Below are positions 25,325 through 34,973 of a stretch of 64,000 nucleotides of DNA, one piece after another. The notes under the pieces were generated by a model. That model was given only the letters and a program-made list of their open reading frames with translations, did no database searches and had not been told where the DNA came from. Source of the DNA: Canibacter zhuwentaonis (lineage in GTDB: Bacteria > Actinomycetota > Actinomycetes > Actinomycetales > Microbacteriaceae); assembly GCF_018531125.1 (NCBI RefSeq), contig NZ_JAHDSY010000004.1. The stretch is one strand, 5' to 3'. A program made the position numbers and the translations under genes. Numbering within the stretch: the first letter of the stretch is position 1; the number at the start of each line of letters is the position of its first letter.

Positions 25325-26185
25325 TTAGAGGATAGTTTCGCCTGTTTCGTCTAAAATATCATCGGTGTTAAACAGCGGCGTGCCGTTTTGCGGGGCTGCT
25401 GGAATATTCATATTCATTGATTTTGCAGCAATGTCTAGCAGCGTATCGTAGCTTCCAGCGGCTTGTCTTGCGCCGTCGGTTGGCCACATATGAATTGGTT
25501 TTGCTGAGCCCGTTGACTGCTGCACAGAAGAGCGCTCCATAAAAACGGGGTCGAGCACCATCGCCCCGAACATTTCGCGCATCTCACGAATCCGATATTT
25601 GTGCTCGGGGGATTTGGAGCGTGTGCGGTTAATAACTATGCCGAGCGGCGCGAGGCGGGAGCTGATTCCCGCGCGCACTTCATCAATTGCGCGGAGCGCC
25701 CGATCCGCCGCCGCAACCGAGAACAAACTCGGCTCGGTGACTATTAGCGTGCGGTCGCTGGCTGCCCAGCCGGTGCGGGTTAGCGCGTTGAGTGACGGCG
25801 GGCAGTCGATGATAACAAAGTCGTATTCTTTTTCGAGCGGCGCGATAGCGTCTTCAAGACGCCAAATATCACGCATCGAAGGGTGCGGCCCGTCGTGGTT
25901 AATCGCCGAGGGGCTGCCCAGAAGCAGGTCGATATGCCCGGCGTGATGTTTGTTCCACCCGCTTTTTACGATCGCGTCGCGCATCCGTGCGGGGTTGGCG
26001 AGCACATCGGCAATATTTGCCTGCCCGCTGGGGTCAACGTCAAGCCCGGTTGAAATATCTGACTGCGGATCAAGATCTATAACGAGTGTGCTTAACCCGC
26101 GAGAAAACGCGGCCGAGGCCAGCCCCAGCGCAATGGTGGTTTTACCAACGCCACCTTTTAAAGAACTCACACTTAATACCTTCAC
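25325..26185 (-). CDS. ParA/MinD-family ATPase
   Basis: Deviant Walker A ATPase (286 aa): KGGVGKTT at 10-17, LVIDLDPQSD at 34-43, and VIIDCPPSL near 123. No ParB gene or parS-like site is nearby, so it is an orphan ParA. Position beside GarA, FtsR and MerR genes is reminiscent of orphan ParA-like proteins linked to division in actinobacteria, but the role is not established. GTG or ATG start at 26185 without a strong ribosome site. The C-terminus is polar (DDILDETGETIL). Confidence 0.85.
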   Translation of the reverse strand: MKVLSVSSLKGGVGKTTIALGLASAAFSRGLSTLVIDLDPQSDISTGLDVDPSGQANIADVLANPARMRDAIVKSGWNKHHAGHIDLLLGSPSAINHDGPHPSMRDIWRLEDAIAPLEKEYDFVIIDCPPSLNALTRTGWAASDRTLIVTEPSLFSVAAADRALRAIDEVRAGISSRLAPLGIVINRTRSKSPEHKYRIREMREMFGAMVLDPVFMERSSVQQSTGSAKPIHMWPTDGARQAAGSYDTLLDIAAKSMNMNIPAAPQNGTPLFNTDDILDETGETIL

Positions 26186-26454
26186 GCCTCTGATTATACT
26201 TACTTAGGATGCAATATCGGCTGTGAGTGAGGCTGACGCGGCGCGCTTTTTGCTATGCTGGGTGTGCGTTTGCGGTGTGCGCGGGGCGGTGTGTTGCCGC
26301 AGCGGGCGTGCGGTGACCGGGTTTGCTGAGCGGATGTTTGTGCGGATGTTTGGGTGTTCCTTGGGAGAAGCGCGCTCCGGGCGGGGTGTGTGGCTGCGGA
26401 TAGCGCGAACGGCATCTTACGAATGTCTTGGATAGTGTTTAGGTTAGGAGTTTT

Positions 26455-26943
26455 ATGGCGATCCGTGCGATTAGAACTTTTGGCGATCCGGTTTTGAGGC
26501 AGCGATGCACCACGGTGACAGATATTACCGACGGTGTGCGAGCGCACGTTACTGATCTTTTAGAAACCGTTGATATGGATGGCAGAGCGGGGCTTGCATC
26601 AACTCAAATAGGTAACACGATGCGCATTTTCAGCCTTAATATTTGTGGCAAAATCAGCTATATAATAAACCCCGAGCTGGAAACTTTTGGTGAGCTGGAG
26701 CCTGTTCGAGAGGGGTGCTTGTCTGTGCCAGATTTAATGTTTCCTGTGCTCAGGTATCCGCGCGCGCGAGTTACAGGTGTTAACCTTGCCGGGCAAAAAA
26801 TTTTGATTGAGGGTGATGGGCTGCTCGCGCAGGCACTGCAGCACGAGTGCGACCACTTGGAAGGCAAACTGTATATTCAGCGCTTAGCACCTGAGTTGCG
26901 CCGCGAAGCGATGCGCCAAATCCGTGGTTCGAGCTGGTTTTAA
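26455..26943 (+). CDS. def: Peptide deformylase
   Basis: Removes the N-formyl group from nascent proteins. All three metal-site motifs are present in 162 residues: GLASTQIG (46-53), EGCLSVP (86-92, Cys88 ligand) and HECDH (130-134, His ligands and catalytic Glu131). ATG 26455 has AGGAG upstream. The 3' end of the gene seems to be echoed by degenerate copies downstream. Confidence 0.94.
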   Translation: MAIRAIRTFGDPVLRQRCTTVTDITDGVRAHVTDLLETVDMDGRAGLASTQIGNTMRIFSLNICGKISYIINPELETFGELEPVREGCLSVPDLMFPVLRYPRARVTGVNLAGQKILIEGDGLLAQALQHECDHLEGKLYIQRLAPELRREAMRQIRGSSWF

Positions 26944-27031
26944 GCTTGCGTTGCAACGCGGCAGATTCGCGTTTTAAGCCTTAAGTAGCGCCGTGAAACG
27001 CAAGATTCGCAGCTAGGGCTGGTTTTGAGTC
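26888..27031 (+). repeat. Degenerate tandem copies of the def 3' end
   Basis: The last codons of def plus its stop (about 26888-26944) resemble 26945-26983 (GCAGATTCGC, then GTTTTAAGCC) and 26981-27031 (CGCCGTGAAACG, CAAGATTCGCAG, GGGCTGGTTTTGAG). Both copies carry small deletions and no longer code. Confidence 0.5.
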
Positions 27032-27102
27032 TGCACCGCGGATGTGGCAGCGCGTGCAAGAGAGCGCGCTTAAGAGAGCACGACACCATACATAGAGCGC
27101 AG

Positions 27103-28914
27103 CTATTGCTGCGGGGCTTCTCCGCCGTAGAGCGTGGTGATATCCGCTTCGAAATCACGCAAAATATTCTCTCGTTTAATGCTCAGCTTGGGTGTTAGAT
27201 GCCCCGATGCCTCGGTAAACTCAAGCGGCAGAATCGTAAACTTACGGATCGACTCCGCGCGTGACACCGACTTGTTGGCGCGGTCTATTGCGCGTTGCAC
27301 GCCCGCTCGTACGGTCGGGTTTTGCGCCGCCTCCGCAAGCGACATCCCGGGGTCTTCGTCGTGGTTTTTAAGCCACAGCGGCAGCATTTCAGCATCGAGC
27401 GTGATTAGCGCGCCGATAAACGGGCGCTTCTCGCCAACAACAACTGCCTGCCCGATCACGGGGTGCGCGCGGAGCGGATCTTCAAGCACCGTCGGCGCAA
27501 TGTTCTTGCCGCCGGCTGTGACGATAATCTCTTTTTTGCGCCCGGTTATTTTAATGTACCCGTCGCTGTCGATAACGGCATGGTCGCCGGTGTGGAAATA
27601 TCCGTCACTGGTGAAAGATTTTGCCGTCAGCTCGGGGTCTCTCCAGTACTCTTTGAAAACCCCTATGCCCTTCACGAGCAGCTCGCCATCAGGCGCGATC
27701 CGCACGCTCGTACCCGGCAGTACCGGCCCAACGGTACCTATTTTGAACTTGTGCGGCAGGTTCACACTGAGCGGCGCGGTTGTTTCTGTGAGCCCGTACC
27801 CTTCGAGAATTTTAACACCCAGCGAACGGTAGAAGTGCCCCAGATACGAGCTGAGGGGAGCGGATCCGCTCACCGCGTACCGCACCCTGCCGCCGAGTAG
27901 TTTGCGCAGCTTTGAGAACACTAGGAAATCAAACAGCATAAACCTGAGCTTCATTAGGAACGGTACGTGACCGTTATCAAGAGCTATGGAGTGTGAGACC
28001 GCGACGCGCGCGGCGGCTCGGAAGATTTTACCCTTGCTGGCGAGTTCAGCTTTTTGCTCTGCACCGTTGTAGATTTTTTCAAACACGCGCGGCACGGCCA
28101 GCAGGAACGTCGGCTTGAAAGTGCCCACGAGGGGCAGTAGCTTGCTCGGTGCGGCGTGCCCCACTCGCACGCCGCCGTAAACGGCCAAGATCGATATTAG
28201 CCGCGCAAACACGTGCGCGAGAGTTATGAACAGCAGGGTTGCAGAACCCTGCTGGTCGATGATTTCAGGAATATCCACCCGAATATTACGGCACAGCCCA
28301 ATAAAGTTGCGGTGCGTTAAAACACAGCCCTTCGGCTTGCCAAAGGAGCCGGAGGTGTAAATAATTGTCGCGGTGTCGTCCGCTCCCGCGCTGAGGCGGC
28401 GAGTTTCGAGCTCTTGATCGTGCACGCTCTGTCCAATTTCGACCAGCTCGGCGAGGGCATTTTTGTCCATCTCCCACACCTGTTTAATGCTCGGCACAGC
28501 GTCTGCAACCTCCTGAAACTTTGCCTTGAGCGCATCGTTCTCGATAACAATCGCGCTCGCGCCGGAGTTATTGAGAATCCACTCGATCTGTGATGCGCTG
28601 CTGGTTTCGTAGACGGGCACCATAATCGCACCGGCGTAAAAGAGCGCAAAATCAATGAGAGTCCACTCGTAGCGAGTTTTGCAGATGAACGCGATCCGCT
28701 CGCCGAGGCCGATGCCGGTTGCTATAAACCCCTTTGCCAGGCTCTTGACCTGGCTGTGAAAACTGGCGGCGGTTACGTGCTGCCAGCTGTTATCTTCCTG
28801 CGGAATGGAGAAAAGAATACGCTCGGGTGTTTGCGCGACGCGCTCTTCTAGCAGGTGTGTAATATTTTCAAATGCTGCAACTTCGATGCTTGCTGGCAGT
28901 GAGGTTGATTCCAA
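27103..28914 (-). CDS. fadD15: Long-chain fatty acid-CoA ligase (FadD15-like AMP-binding protein)
   Basis: Activates long-chain fatty acids to acyl-CoA via acyl-AMP; cytoplasmic or membrane-associated. A 603-residue ANL-superfamily enzyme with the ATP loop YTSGSFGKPKG (near 190), YGLTETTAP (near 370), the hinge segment GDHAVIDSDGYIKITGRKKE and a C-terminal domain with the catalytic Lys region (LTPKLSIKR). The start is an unusual TTG at 28914, supported by AAGGAG 9 nt upstream. Divergent from the acyltransferase gene. Gene order matches fadD15 (Rv2187) of mycobacteria. Confidence 0.9.
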   Translation of the reverse strand: MESTSLPASIEVAAFENITHLLEERVAQTPERILFSIPQEDNSWQHVTAASFHSQVKSLAKGFIATGIGLGERIAFICKTRYEWTLIDFALFYAGAIMVPVYETSSASQIEWILNNSGASAIVIENDALKAKFQEVADAVPSIKQVWEMDKNALAELVEIGQSVHDQELETRRLSAGADDTATIIYTSGSFGKPKGCVLTHRNFIGLCRNIRVDIPEIIDQQGSATLLFITLAHVFARLISILAVYGGVRVGHAAPSKLLPLVGTFKPTFLLAVPRVFEKIYNGAEQKAELASKGKIFRAAARVAVSHSIALDNGHVPFLMKLRFMLFDFLVFSKLRKLLGGRVRYAVSGSAPLSSYLGHFYRSLGVKILEGYGLTETTAPLSVNLPHKFKIGTVGPVLPGTSVRIAPDGELLVKGIGVFKEYWRDPELTAKSFTSDGYFHTGDHAVIDSDGYIKITGRKKEIIVTAGGKNIAPTVLEDPLRAHPVIGQAVVVGEKRPFIGALITLDAEMLPLWLKNHDEDPGMSLAEAAQNPTVRAGVQRAIDRANKSVSRAESIRKFTILPLEFTEASGHLTPKLSIKRENILRDFEADITTLYGGEAPQQ

Positions 28915-29078
28915 ATCTTTCAGCTCCTTGTTTAGAATTAAAGAGAATATTTCTGGTGTTTCTAGTTAGCGAAAGTTTAGCGGGTGAAGATTATAAAACA
29001 GTTATATTCAGGCAAAACTGAGATAAATATATCTCGCGTTGTATTCTTGATAAGGGCGCTAAAGAGAGGAAAGTTAGG

Positions 29079-29774
29079 GTGCTTTACTGGTTTCTAAAAC
29101 ACATGGTATTGGGTCCGTTGCTACGGGCGATTTATCGACCCTGGGTTGAGGGTGCGGATAATATCCCCGAGTCCGGTCCGGTTATTATCGTGGGCAACCA
29201 CCTCTCGGTGATCGATTCCTTCTTTCTGCCGTTGATGATTAAAAGGCGCGTCTATTACCTGGCTAAAAGTGACTACTTCACGGGTAAGGGTGTGAAGGGC
29301 GCGTTCGTGCGCAATTTTATGCTGGGAGTCGGACAGCTGCCAATTGACCGCTCGGGTGGTAAAGCCAGCGAGGCATCACTCAACACGGGTTTGCAGCTGC
29401 TCAAAGAGGGTAAGGTTCTTGGTATCTACCCGGAGGGCACGCGCAGCCCCGACGGTAATCTCTACCGGGGGCGCACGGGCGTGGCGCGGCTAATTCTCGA
29501 GTCCGGCGCAAAAGTGATTCCCGCGATTATGGTTGACACCGACAAGGCAATGCCGATAGGTGTGAAGATCCCTAGAATCAAGCGGATCGGCACTATTATT
29601 GGTGAGCCACTTGATTTCAGCAGGTTCAAGTCGCTCGCAGCGGATCGTTTCGTGTTGCGCAGCATCACAGACGAGATTATGTTTGAGATACAACGCTTGA
29701 GCGAGCAGAATTACGTTGACGTGTACGCAACGACGGTAAAGGCGCGATTAGCTCGTGAGGCAAAGGGCGAGTAG
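29079..29774 (+). CDS. 1-acyl-sn-glycerol-3-phosphate acyltransferase family protein
   Basis: PlsC-type acyltransferase (231 aa) acting at the inner face of the membrane in phospholipid synthesis. The catalytic HX4D motif is HLSVID (41-46) and the substrate motif is YPEGTRS (118-124). The N-terminus is a hydrophobic helix. GTG start 29079 with GAGAGGAAAG upstream. Matches the acyltransferase near aroG in mycobacteria (Rv2182c). Confidence 0.92.
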   Translation: MLYWFLKHMVLGPLLRAIYRPWVEGADNIPESGPVIIVGNHLSVIDSFFLPLMIKRRVYYLAKSDYFTGKGVKGAFVRNFMLGVGQLPIDRSGGKASEASLNTGLQLLKEGKVLGIYPEGTRSPDGNLYRGRTGVARLILESGAKVIPAIMVDTDKAMPIGVKIPRIKRIGTIIGEPLDFSRFKSLAADRFVLRSITDEIMFEIQRLSEQNYVDVYATTVKARLAREAKGE

Positions 29775-29787
29775 CAATAGGACGCTG

Positions 29788-29793
29788 TATAAT
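29788..29793 (+). promoter_or_regulatory. Consensus -10 hexamer upstream of the DAHP synthase gene
   Basis: A perfect TATAAT preceded by TG lies 48 nt before the aroG start, in the 66-bp gap after the acyltransferase gene. No good -35 was found. Confidence 0.45.
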
Positions 29794-29840
29794 AGGGTAT
29801 TCTGTTTTAGGATCTTAAAAATTATAGAGGTAGCAGACAG

Positions 29841-31202
29841 ATGACCGTTAATTTTGCGCACACCGCGCTGTTAAAAGAGCTTGACGAGTATGTCAATTTA
29901 ACCGCTAAACAGCAGCCGCACTGGGAAGATAAAACCGAGCTAGAGCGAGTTAAAAAACAGCTCGCCTCACAGCCGCCGCTTGTTTTCGCGGGGGAAGCGG
30001 ATAGTTTGCGCAGGCAGTTGGCTGATGTTGCAGCCGGTAAGGCGTTCCTGCTACAGGGCGGCGACTGCGCCGAAACCTTTGCTGGGGCGACGGCTGATAA
30101 GATCCGCGACAGGGTTAAAACGGTTTTGCAGATGGCGCTTGTTTTAACCTATGGCGGTCTGCTTCCCGTGGTTAAAGTTGGTAGAATGGCCGGGCAGTTT
30201 GCGAAGCCGCGTTCGAGCGATGTTGAAACTCGCTGCGGTGTGACACTGCCGGCTTTTCGTGGGGAGCTGGTGAACGGGTTTGAGTTCACTGAGCGGGCGC
30301 GCCGCGCTGATCCGGAGCGGCTGCTGCAGGGCTACAATGTTGCGGCGTCGACGTTAAATTTGATCCGCGCTTTTACGCAGGGGGGGTTTGCGGATTTGCG
30401 CAAAGTGCACACCTGGAATCAGGGTTTTGCTGAGAACCCGGCTAACGGGCGATATCGTGAACTTGCGGCGGAGATTGATCGTGCCGTGCGATTTATGGAC
30501 GCCTGCGGGGCTGGCAACAGCGAGATGTCGCGCACCGATTTTTTTGTGGGGCACGAAGCTCTGCTGCTCGACTATGAACGCCCGCTGACGAGGGTTGATT
30601 CAATCTCGGGCAAAATATACGACACATCCGCGCATTTTTTGTGGATCGGTGAGCGCACGCGCGATTTAGACGGCGCGCACGTTGACTATCTGTCAAAGGT
30701 GGCAAACCCTATTGGTGTGAAACTCGGCCCAACAACCACGGTTGATGATGCGCTGGCTCTGATTGATAAGCTCGATCCGGAGCGGATTCCTGGCAGACTT
30801 ACCTTTATTACACGCATGGGCGCGGGCAAGATTCGCGATTTACTACCGCCATTATTGGGTGCTCTGCAAGACGCGGAGGTAACCCCCGTGTGGGTTACTG
30901 ACCCAATGCATGGCAACGGGATAACAACCGCGACGGGATATAAAACCAGGCGTTTTGATGACGTGATGGACGAGGTGCAGGGATTCTTTGAGGCGCATCG
31001 AGAGGTTGGTACGGTTCCCGGCGGTGTACACGTTGAGCTGACGGGCGATGATGTCACAGAGTGTCTGGGCGGTGCTGCAAAGATTGACGAGGCAACGCTT
31101 GCAACGCGCTATGAGTCGGTTTGCGATCCGCGCCTAAATCATATGCAGTCGCTCGAACTTGCCTTTTTAGTTGCTGAGCAGCTGCGCCAGGAGCAGTTCT
31201 AG
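29841..31202 (+). CDS. aroG: Class II 3-deoxy-7-phosphoheptulonate (DAHP) synthase
   Basis: First step of the shikimate pathway: condenses phosphoenolpyruvate with erythrose 4-phosphate. 453 residues, the plant-like class II type usual in actinobacteria. Diagnostic segments are QQPHWED near the N-terminus, LLQGGDCAETF (about 71-81), SSDVETRCG, FVGHEALLLDYE, and WVTDPMHGNG (about 353-362). ATG 29841 has AGAGGT upstream. Feedback regulation cannot be judged from sequence. Confidence 0.95.
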   Translation: MTVNFAHTALLKELDEYVNLTAKQQPHWEDKTELERVKKQLASQPPLVFAGEADSLRRQLADVAAGKAFLLQGGDCAETFAGATADKIRDRVKTVLQMALVLTYGGLLPVVKVGRMAGQFAKPRSSDVETRCGVTLPAFRGELVNGFEFTERARRADPERLLQGYNVAASTLNLIRAFTQGGFADLRKVHTWNQGFAENPANGRYRELAAEIDRAVRFMDACGAGNSEMSRTDFFVGHEALLLDYERPLTRVDSISGKIYDTSAHFLWIGERTRDLDGAHVDYLSKVANPIGVKLGPTTTVDDALALIDKLDPERIPGRLTFITRMGAGKIRDLLPPLLGALQDAEVTPVWVTDPMHGNGITTATGYKTRRFDDVMDEVQGFFEAHREVGTVPGGVHVELTGDDVTECLGGAAKIDEATLATRYESVCDPRLNHMQSLELAFLVAEQLRQEQF

Positions 31203-31319
31203 GCTGCTTTTGTGCGGCGGATGCCGAGCGCTTTGCTTGCGCTCACCTGCTTTGCCGATGGCGTGCCTTTTTATTGCTGGCGAGTGTTTTGCCGTTGACG
31301 TGTACCGTTTGAGGGTGTA

Positions 31320-31340
31320 CGCCCTGTGCCACACAGGCGG
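31320..31340. terminator. Possible hairpin between convergent aroG and pknL
   Basis: CGCCCTGTG and CACAGGCG flank a short loop (one bulged C). It lies between two convergent genes; no T-run, so support is modest. Confidence 0.35.
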
Positions 31341-31352
31341 TGGGGTTAAGCG

Positions 31353-33317
31353 CTACAGCTCGAAGCCGAGGTTGATATCACTGCCGAGTGGCACTTCTGT
31401 GCCTGCGGCGGGGTCGGTGTCCTTCACGCGCACCGCGTTGCGCAGCAGCGGTGGCACCGCAGTTTTCGGCTTAAAACCTGAGTTCTCTAGAATCTCAATC
31501 GCTTCACTCATGCGCTTACCAATAACGTTTGGCACCTCGCGCAGTTGCGGACCTTTAGAAACCACAAGCGTCACAGTGTCACCCGTGTTCACAGATTCGC
31601 CCGTTTCAAGACGGATCACCTTACCCTTGGCAACATCATCGCTGAACTCTGATTGAGCCTGCTCAGAATTAGCGTGCAGCCGAGCAGACTGCAGAGTTTT
31701 AACCGCGTCAGCGGGGGTCATACCGGCAACGTTGGGAAGAGCGCCAGCAGAGACAACAAAGTTAATTTTGCCCTGTTCGCGGTATGTTTCGGTGATTTGA
31801 TTGCCGTCGGGGTCAAGCGCTGCAACAACAGTGCCGGCAACCTCGCCATCAAAGGTTTCACGCACAACTTCACCGGCATTAAAACCAGCAGACCGCGCTG
31901 TTTTCTTGGCCTCGTCAAGGGTTGCACCAATGAGCTGCGGCACAGGGAGTATTTTAGGTCCGATTGACACGCAAATTTCAACCTGTGTCTCCGGCTTGGC
32001 GCGGCTGCCCGCGCCCGGGTTTGTTTGCACAATTTTGCCCGGCTCAATATCCGGGCTGGTGCACTCGGTTTCAACCGTGTTAAAACCTGCGCTTGAGATT
32101 TTCTGTTGCGCTTCGGCTGTGGCCAGTCCGCTCACATTGGGAATTGCTCTGAGAGATCCCGGACCGCGCAAAAACCACCACGATCCGCCTCCGAGCGCGA
32201 GCACCAGCGTAACAATCAGCAGAGCGCTTATTTTCCCCCTGCGTTGCCGTTTTGCCGCAGCGCTTTGCGCACGCTCGAGCGCCGCTGGCTGAGCGGTTTC
32301 GCCATCCGCTTGATTTCCTGTGGGCAGCAGCTGCGTTGTGGCGTGCTGGGTTGATGATAGCGCTGCTGTTGTTGCGTATGCCGTGTCGGCCAGCACGCGC
32401 GTGCTGTTTTGGGTTTGCTTCAGTGGTGTTGTGCTGTTGGGCTGGGCAACTAATGCTTTGAGCCTGGCGAGCACGATTGCCGCGTTTGCGGGGCGCTGCG
32501 CCACATCGCGGATTGTGCACCAGCGCACGATCTCGTCGAGGGCATCGGTGACCTCCGCCGAGATTAGTGACGGCGCGGGCACGTTTTCGTTCATGTGCTT
32601 GTAGGTTATTTGCGCGGCGTTTTCACCCCGGTACGGCTGCACACCCGTGAGCATTTCATACAGCATAATGCCGAAGCTGTAAATATCGCTCGCGCATCCC
32701 GCGGTTTCGCCTTTAATCAGCTCTGGCGACATATAAGGGATCGTCGCCATCACCTCAGAGCTGGCGGTGGTGTTATTGTTTGCACCGCGTGTGAGACCAA
32801 AATCGCCGATTTTAATCCGCCCGTCATCGGCGATTAGCACGTTTTCCGGTTTCACATCGCGGTGCACAAAGCCCGCGTTGTGAGCCGCTGCCAGACCCGA
32901 GAGCACTGCGATACTGATTTTAATGGTCTGTGAGGTTGTGAGGCGTTTTCGTCGCTCTATCATGTGGCGGAGCGTGATGCCATCCATGTACTCCATAACC
33001 AGAAACGGAATATCCTCGTGATCGTGGCTCTGGTCAAAAACGTTTACAACGTTTGGGTGACTCAGGCTTGCGGCGATCCGCGCTTCACGGTCAAAGCGGC
33101 GCACAGACTCCTGTTTGCGGGCTTCTTGCAGGTGCATTGATTTAACTGCAACCAGGCGGTTAAGCCGCAGGTCGCGGGCGCGGTAAACAGCGCCCATGCC
33201 ACCACGGGCAATGGGCTGCTCAACAAGATAGCGCCCTTCAAGAGTGCAACCGACTAGGCGGTAACCGCGTTCTGAATCCACAACTATAGAGTTTACGCCG
33301 GTAAGTTTATAGATCAC
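31353..33317 (-). CDS. pknL: Ser/Thr protein kinase with four PASTA domains (PknL-type)
   Basis: Membrane receptor kinase sensing peptidoglycan fragments. The kinase domain (about 28-300) has glycine loop ARGGMGAVY (37-45), Lys59 in VAVK, catalytic HRDVKPEN (Asp154), DFG (172-174) and SPE. A Ser/Ala/Gln-rich juxtamembrane region leads to one helix (SALLIVTLVLALGG, about 370-390), then four extracellular PASTA repeats to the end (PNVSGL, PQLIGA, PNVAGM, PNVIGK). It sits beside an Rv2175c-like gene, the arrangement of pknL in mycobacteria. The start at GTG 33317 lacks a ribosome site; a start some 12 codons later is possible. Confidence 0.92.
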   Translation of the reverse strand: MIYKLTGVNSIVVDSERGYRLVGCTLEGRYLVEQPIARGGMGAVYRARDLRLNRLVAVKSMHLQEARKQESVRRFDREARIAASLSHPNVVNVFDQSHDHEDIPFLVMEYMDGITLRHMIERRKRLTTSQTIKISIAVLSGLAAAHNAGFVHRDVKPENVLIADDGRIKIGDFGLTRGANNNTTASSEVMATIPYMSPELIKGETAGCASDIYSFGIMLYEMLTGVQPYRGENAAQITYKHMNENVPAPSLISAEVTDALDEIVRWCTIRDVAQRPANAAIVLARLKALVAQPNSTTPLKQTQNSTRVLADTAYATTAALSSTQHATTQLLPTGNQADGETAQPAALERAQSAAAKRQRRGKISALLIVTLVLALGGGSWWFLRGPGSLRAIPNVSGLATAEAQQKISSAGFNTVETECTSPDIEPGKIVQTNPGAGSRAKPETQVEICVSIGPKILPVPQLIGATLDEAKKTARSAGFNAGEVVRETFDGEVAGTVVAALDPDGNQITETYREQGKINFVVSAGALPNVAGMTPADAVKTLQSARLHANSEQAQSEFSDDVAKGKVIRLETGESVNTGDTVTLVVSKGPQLREVPNVIGKRMSEAIEILENSGFKPKTAVPPLLRNAVRVKDTDPAAGTEVPLGSDINLGFEL

Positions 33318-33477
33318 CTAAAATGGCGCGCGAGCGGATCGGTGAGTGCGGATGTGACGCTGGCAGGGCGGGGTGTTAAGGGGGGCGACCGGAGGCGCAT
33401 TATCGGGGCAGTGCGCTGATTAACACCGCGGGCACTGCAAGCAGTAACTGTCAGACAGCTGTGGCAAAGTTGATGTT

Positions 33478-33813
33478 ATGGAAAATATTGCAACCTATTC
33501 TATTGAGGAAACCGCCGAAATTATCGGACTGAGCCAGAGCAAAGTGCGGCGGATGCTGCAAGATAACGAGCTTGCAGCCATTAAAGCGGATGGTGAGGTG
33601 CGCGTGCCACAGGAGTTTCTGCTCGATGGGACACCGCTAGCAACCCTGCAGGGCACGCTCACAGTGCTCGCCGACGCGGGAATTAAGGGCGAAGCGGCAG
33701 TGCAGTGGCTGTTTACCGCAAACGAACAGCTAGACAATCTCGCCCCTGTGACAGCGCTGCGTGAAGGTCGCAAAAAACCGGTGCGCGCCGTGGCGGCTCT
33801 GCTTGCGCTTTAA
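33478..33813 (+). CDS. Rv2175c-family DNA-binding protein
   Basis: Small winged-helix DNA-binding protein (111 aa) with an excisionase-like motif (SIEETAEIIGLSQSKVRRML, about 6-25, then VRVPQEFLLDG). In M. tuberculosis the orthologue is phosphorylated by the neighbouring PknL, which reduces DNA binding. Here it is divergent from the kinase gene across 160 bp. Its last 4 bases overlap the 3' end of the convergent prenyl synthase gene. The ATG start has no strong ribosome site. Confidence 0.85.
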   Translation: MENIATYSIEETAEIIGLSQSKVRRMLQDNELAAIKADGEVRVPQEFLLDGTPLATLQGTLTVLADAGIKGEAAVQWLFTANEQLDNLAPVTALREGRKKPVRAVAALLAL

Positions 33814-34943
33814 ATCTCGCGATACGCTAGCTTTTTGGCGAGTATAACCAGCGATTCTGAAACAGCTGCGGTGAACTCTGCTGACCTGGCGTATGTGCTA
33901 GCCTTGGCAACGCTGCTTTCGATTATTCTCTCAACCTCTGCAACCGCCCCTGTCTGTTTGATTAGCTGGCGCAGCATCTCCACTGTTTGCTCGTTAATGT
34001 CGCGGCTGCCAAAAACCTCGTCAAAAAACTGCAGCTCGCGCCCAATGAGTCGCTCGCGCGCGAGCGTTGCGAGCACTGTCCGCTTGCCCTCGATTAGATC
34101 GTCGCCGGCTGGCTTGCCGGTGCGCTCGCTGTCGCCAAAAACCCCTAAAATATCGTCGCGCAGCTGAAACGCCATACCCGCAGGAATCCCGTACCCGGAG
34201 AGATCCGCCATGGTTTTTTCGCTGGCGTTCGCAAGAGCCGCGCCTATTAAAAGCGGCTCAGCAACTGTGTATTTCGCTGATTTGTAGAGCAACACCCGGG
34301 TGGCGCGTTGCAGCTGCGCGTCTTTCGGGCTGAACTCGGGGTACTGCTCTTCTAAAACGTCGAGGTACTGGCCGAGCACAATTTCCGTGCGCATCCTGTT
34401 GAATCTGGCGTGCGTGCGCTGCGCCGTTGCCGTGGGAAGCTCGGCTGTGGCTTCCTGCATCAGCATATCCGCCCATGATTGCAGCAGGTCACCGAGCAGA
34501 ATTGCTGCGGTCGTGCCGAAGTGGGAAGCGGATCCGCGCCACCCGCGATCTTGATGGTGTTGCGCCATACTGGCGTGCGCGGACGCTGCGCCCCTACGAG
34601 TTTCGGAGCGATCTATAACATCGTCGTGAATTAGCGCCGCCGCATGAAAAACCTCGAGCGCGCTGGCCGCGGTTATCACCCGCGCTGTGGCGTCATCGAG
34701 CGGCTGGGTGAAGTTGAGCGGGGCTGTTGTTTGATATCCAAGCACGGTTGCGTAGGCGCGGAAGCGTTTACCGCCGCGCATAAAATCGCTCGCCCGCTGC
34801 AGTAGTAAATCGGTGTCCGCGCCGAGCGGCTCGAGTGCTGTGCGTTGGCTGGCTACAAAGGTATTAATACGCTGTTGCACAAGTTTGGCAAGTTGCGATG
34901 AAAGATTCTGCACACTAATTAGCTTAGCTTCAGAATCGCACAT
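33810..34943 (-). CDS. Polyprenyl (geranylgeranyl-type) diphosphate synthase
   Basis: Builds C20 or longer prenyl diphosphates for menaquinone, carotenoid or lipid carrier synthesis. The first Asp-rich motif is HDDVIDRSETRRG (near 107) and the second FQLRDDILGVFGD. Length 377 aa fits the actinobacterial IdsA-type enzymes. ATG 34943 lies only 30 bp from the divergent DUF3040 start and lacks a ribosome site; an in-frame GTG at 34913 is an alternative start. Confidence 0.9.
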   Translation of the reverse strand: MCDSEAKLISVQNLSSQLAKLVQQRINTFVASQRTALEPLGADTDLLLQRASDFMRGGKRFRAYATVLGYQTTAPLNFTQPLDDATARVITAASALEVFHAAALIHDDVIDRSETRRGAASAHASMAQHHQDRGWRGSASHFGTTAAILLGDLLQSWADMLMQEATAELPTATAQRTHARFNRMRTEIVLGQYLDVLEEQYPEFSPKDAQLQRATRVLLYKSAKYTVAEPLLIGAALANASEKTMADLSGYGIPAGMAFQLRDDILGVFGDSERTGKPAGDDLIEGKRTVLATLARERLIGRELQFFDEVFGSRDINEQTVEMLRQLIKQTGAVAEVERIIESSVAKASTYARSAEFTAAVSESLVILAKKLAYREI

Positions 34944-34973
34944 TAAACTTATGGCAGGCGTAAAGGAGTTGAA

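Noticed and set aside
26186..26454. Overlapping open frames on both strands between parA-like and def genes
   Set aside because: Cys/Arg- or Pro/His-rich translations without family or ribosome site; treated as a gene-free promoter region.
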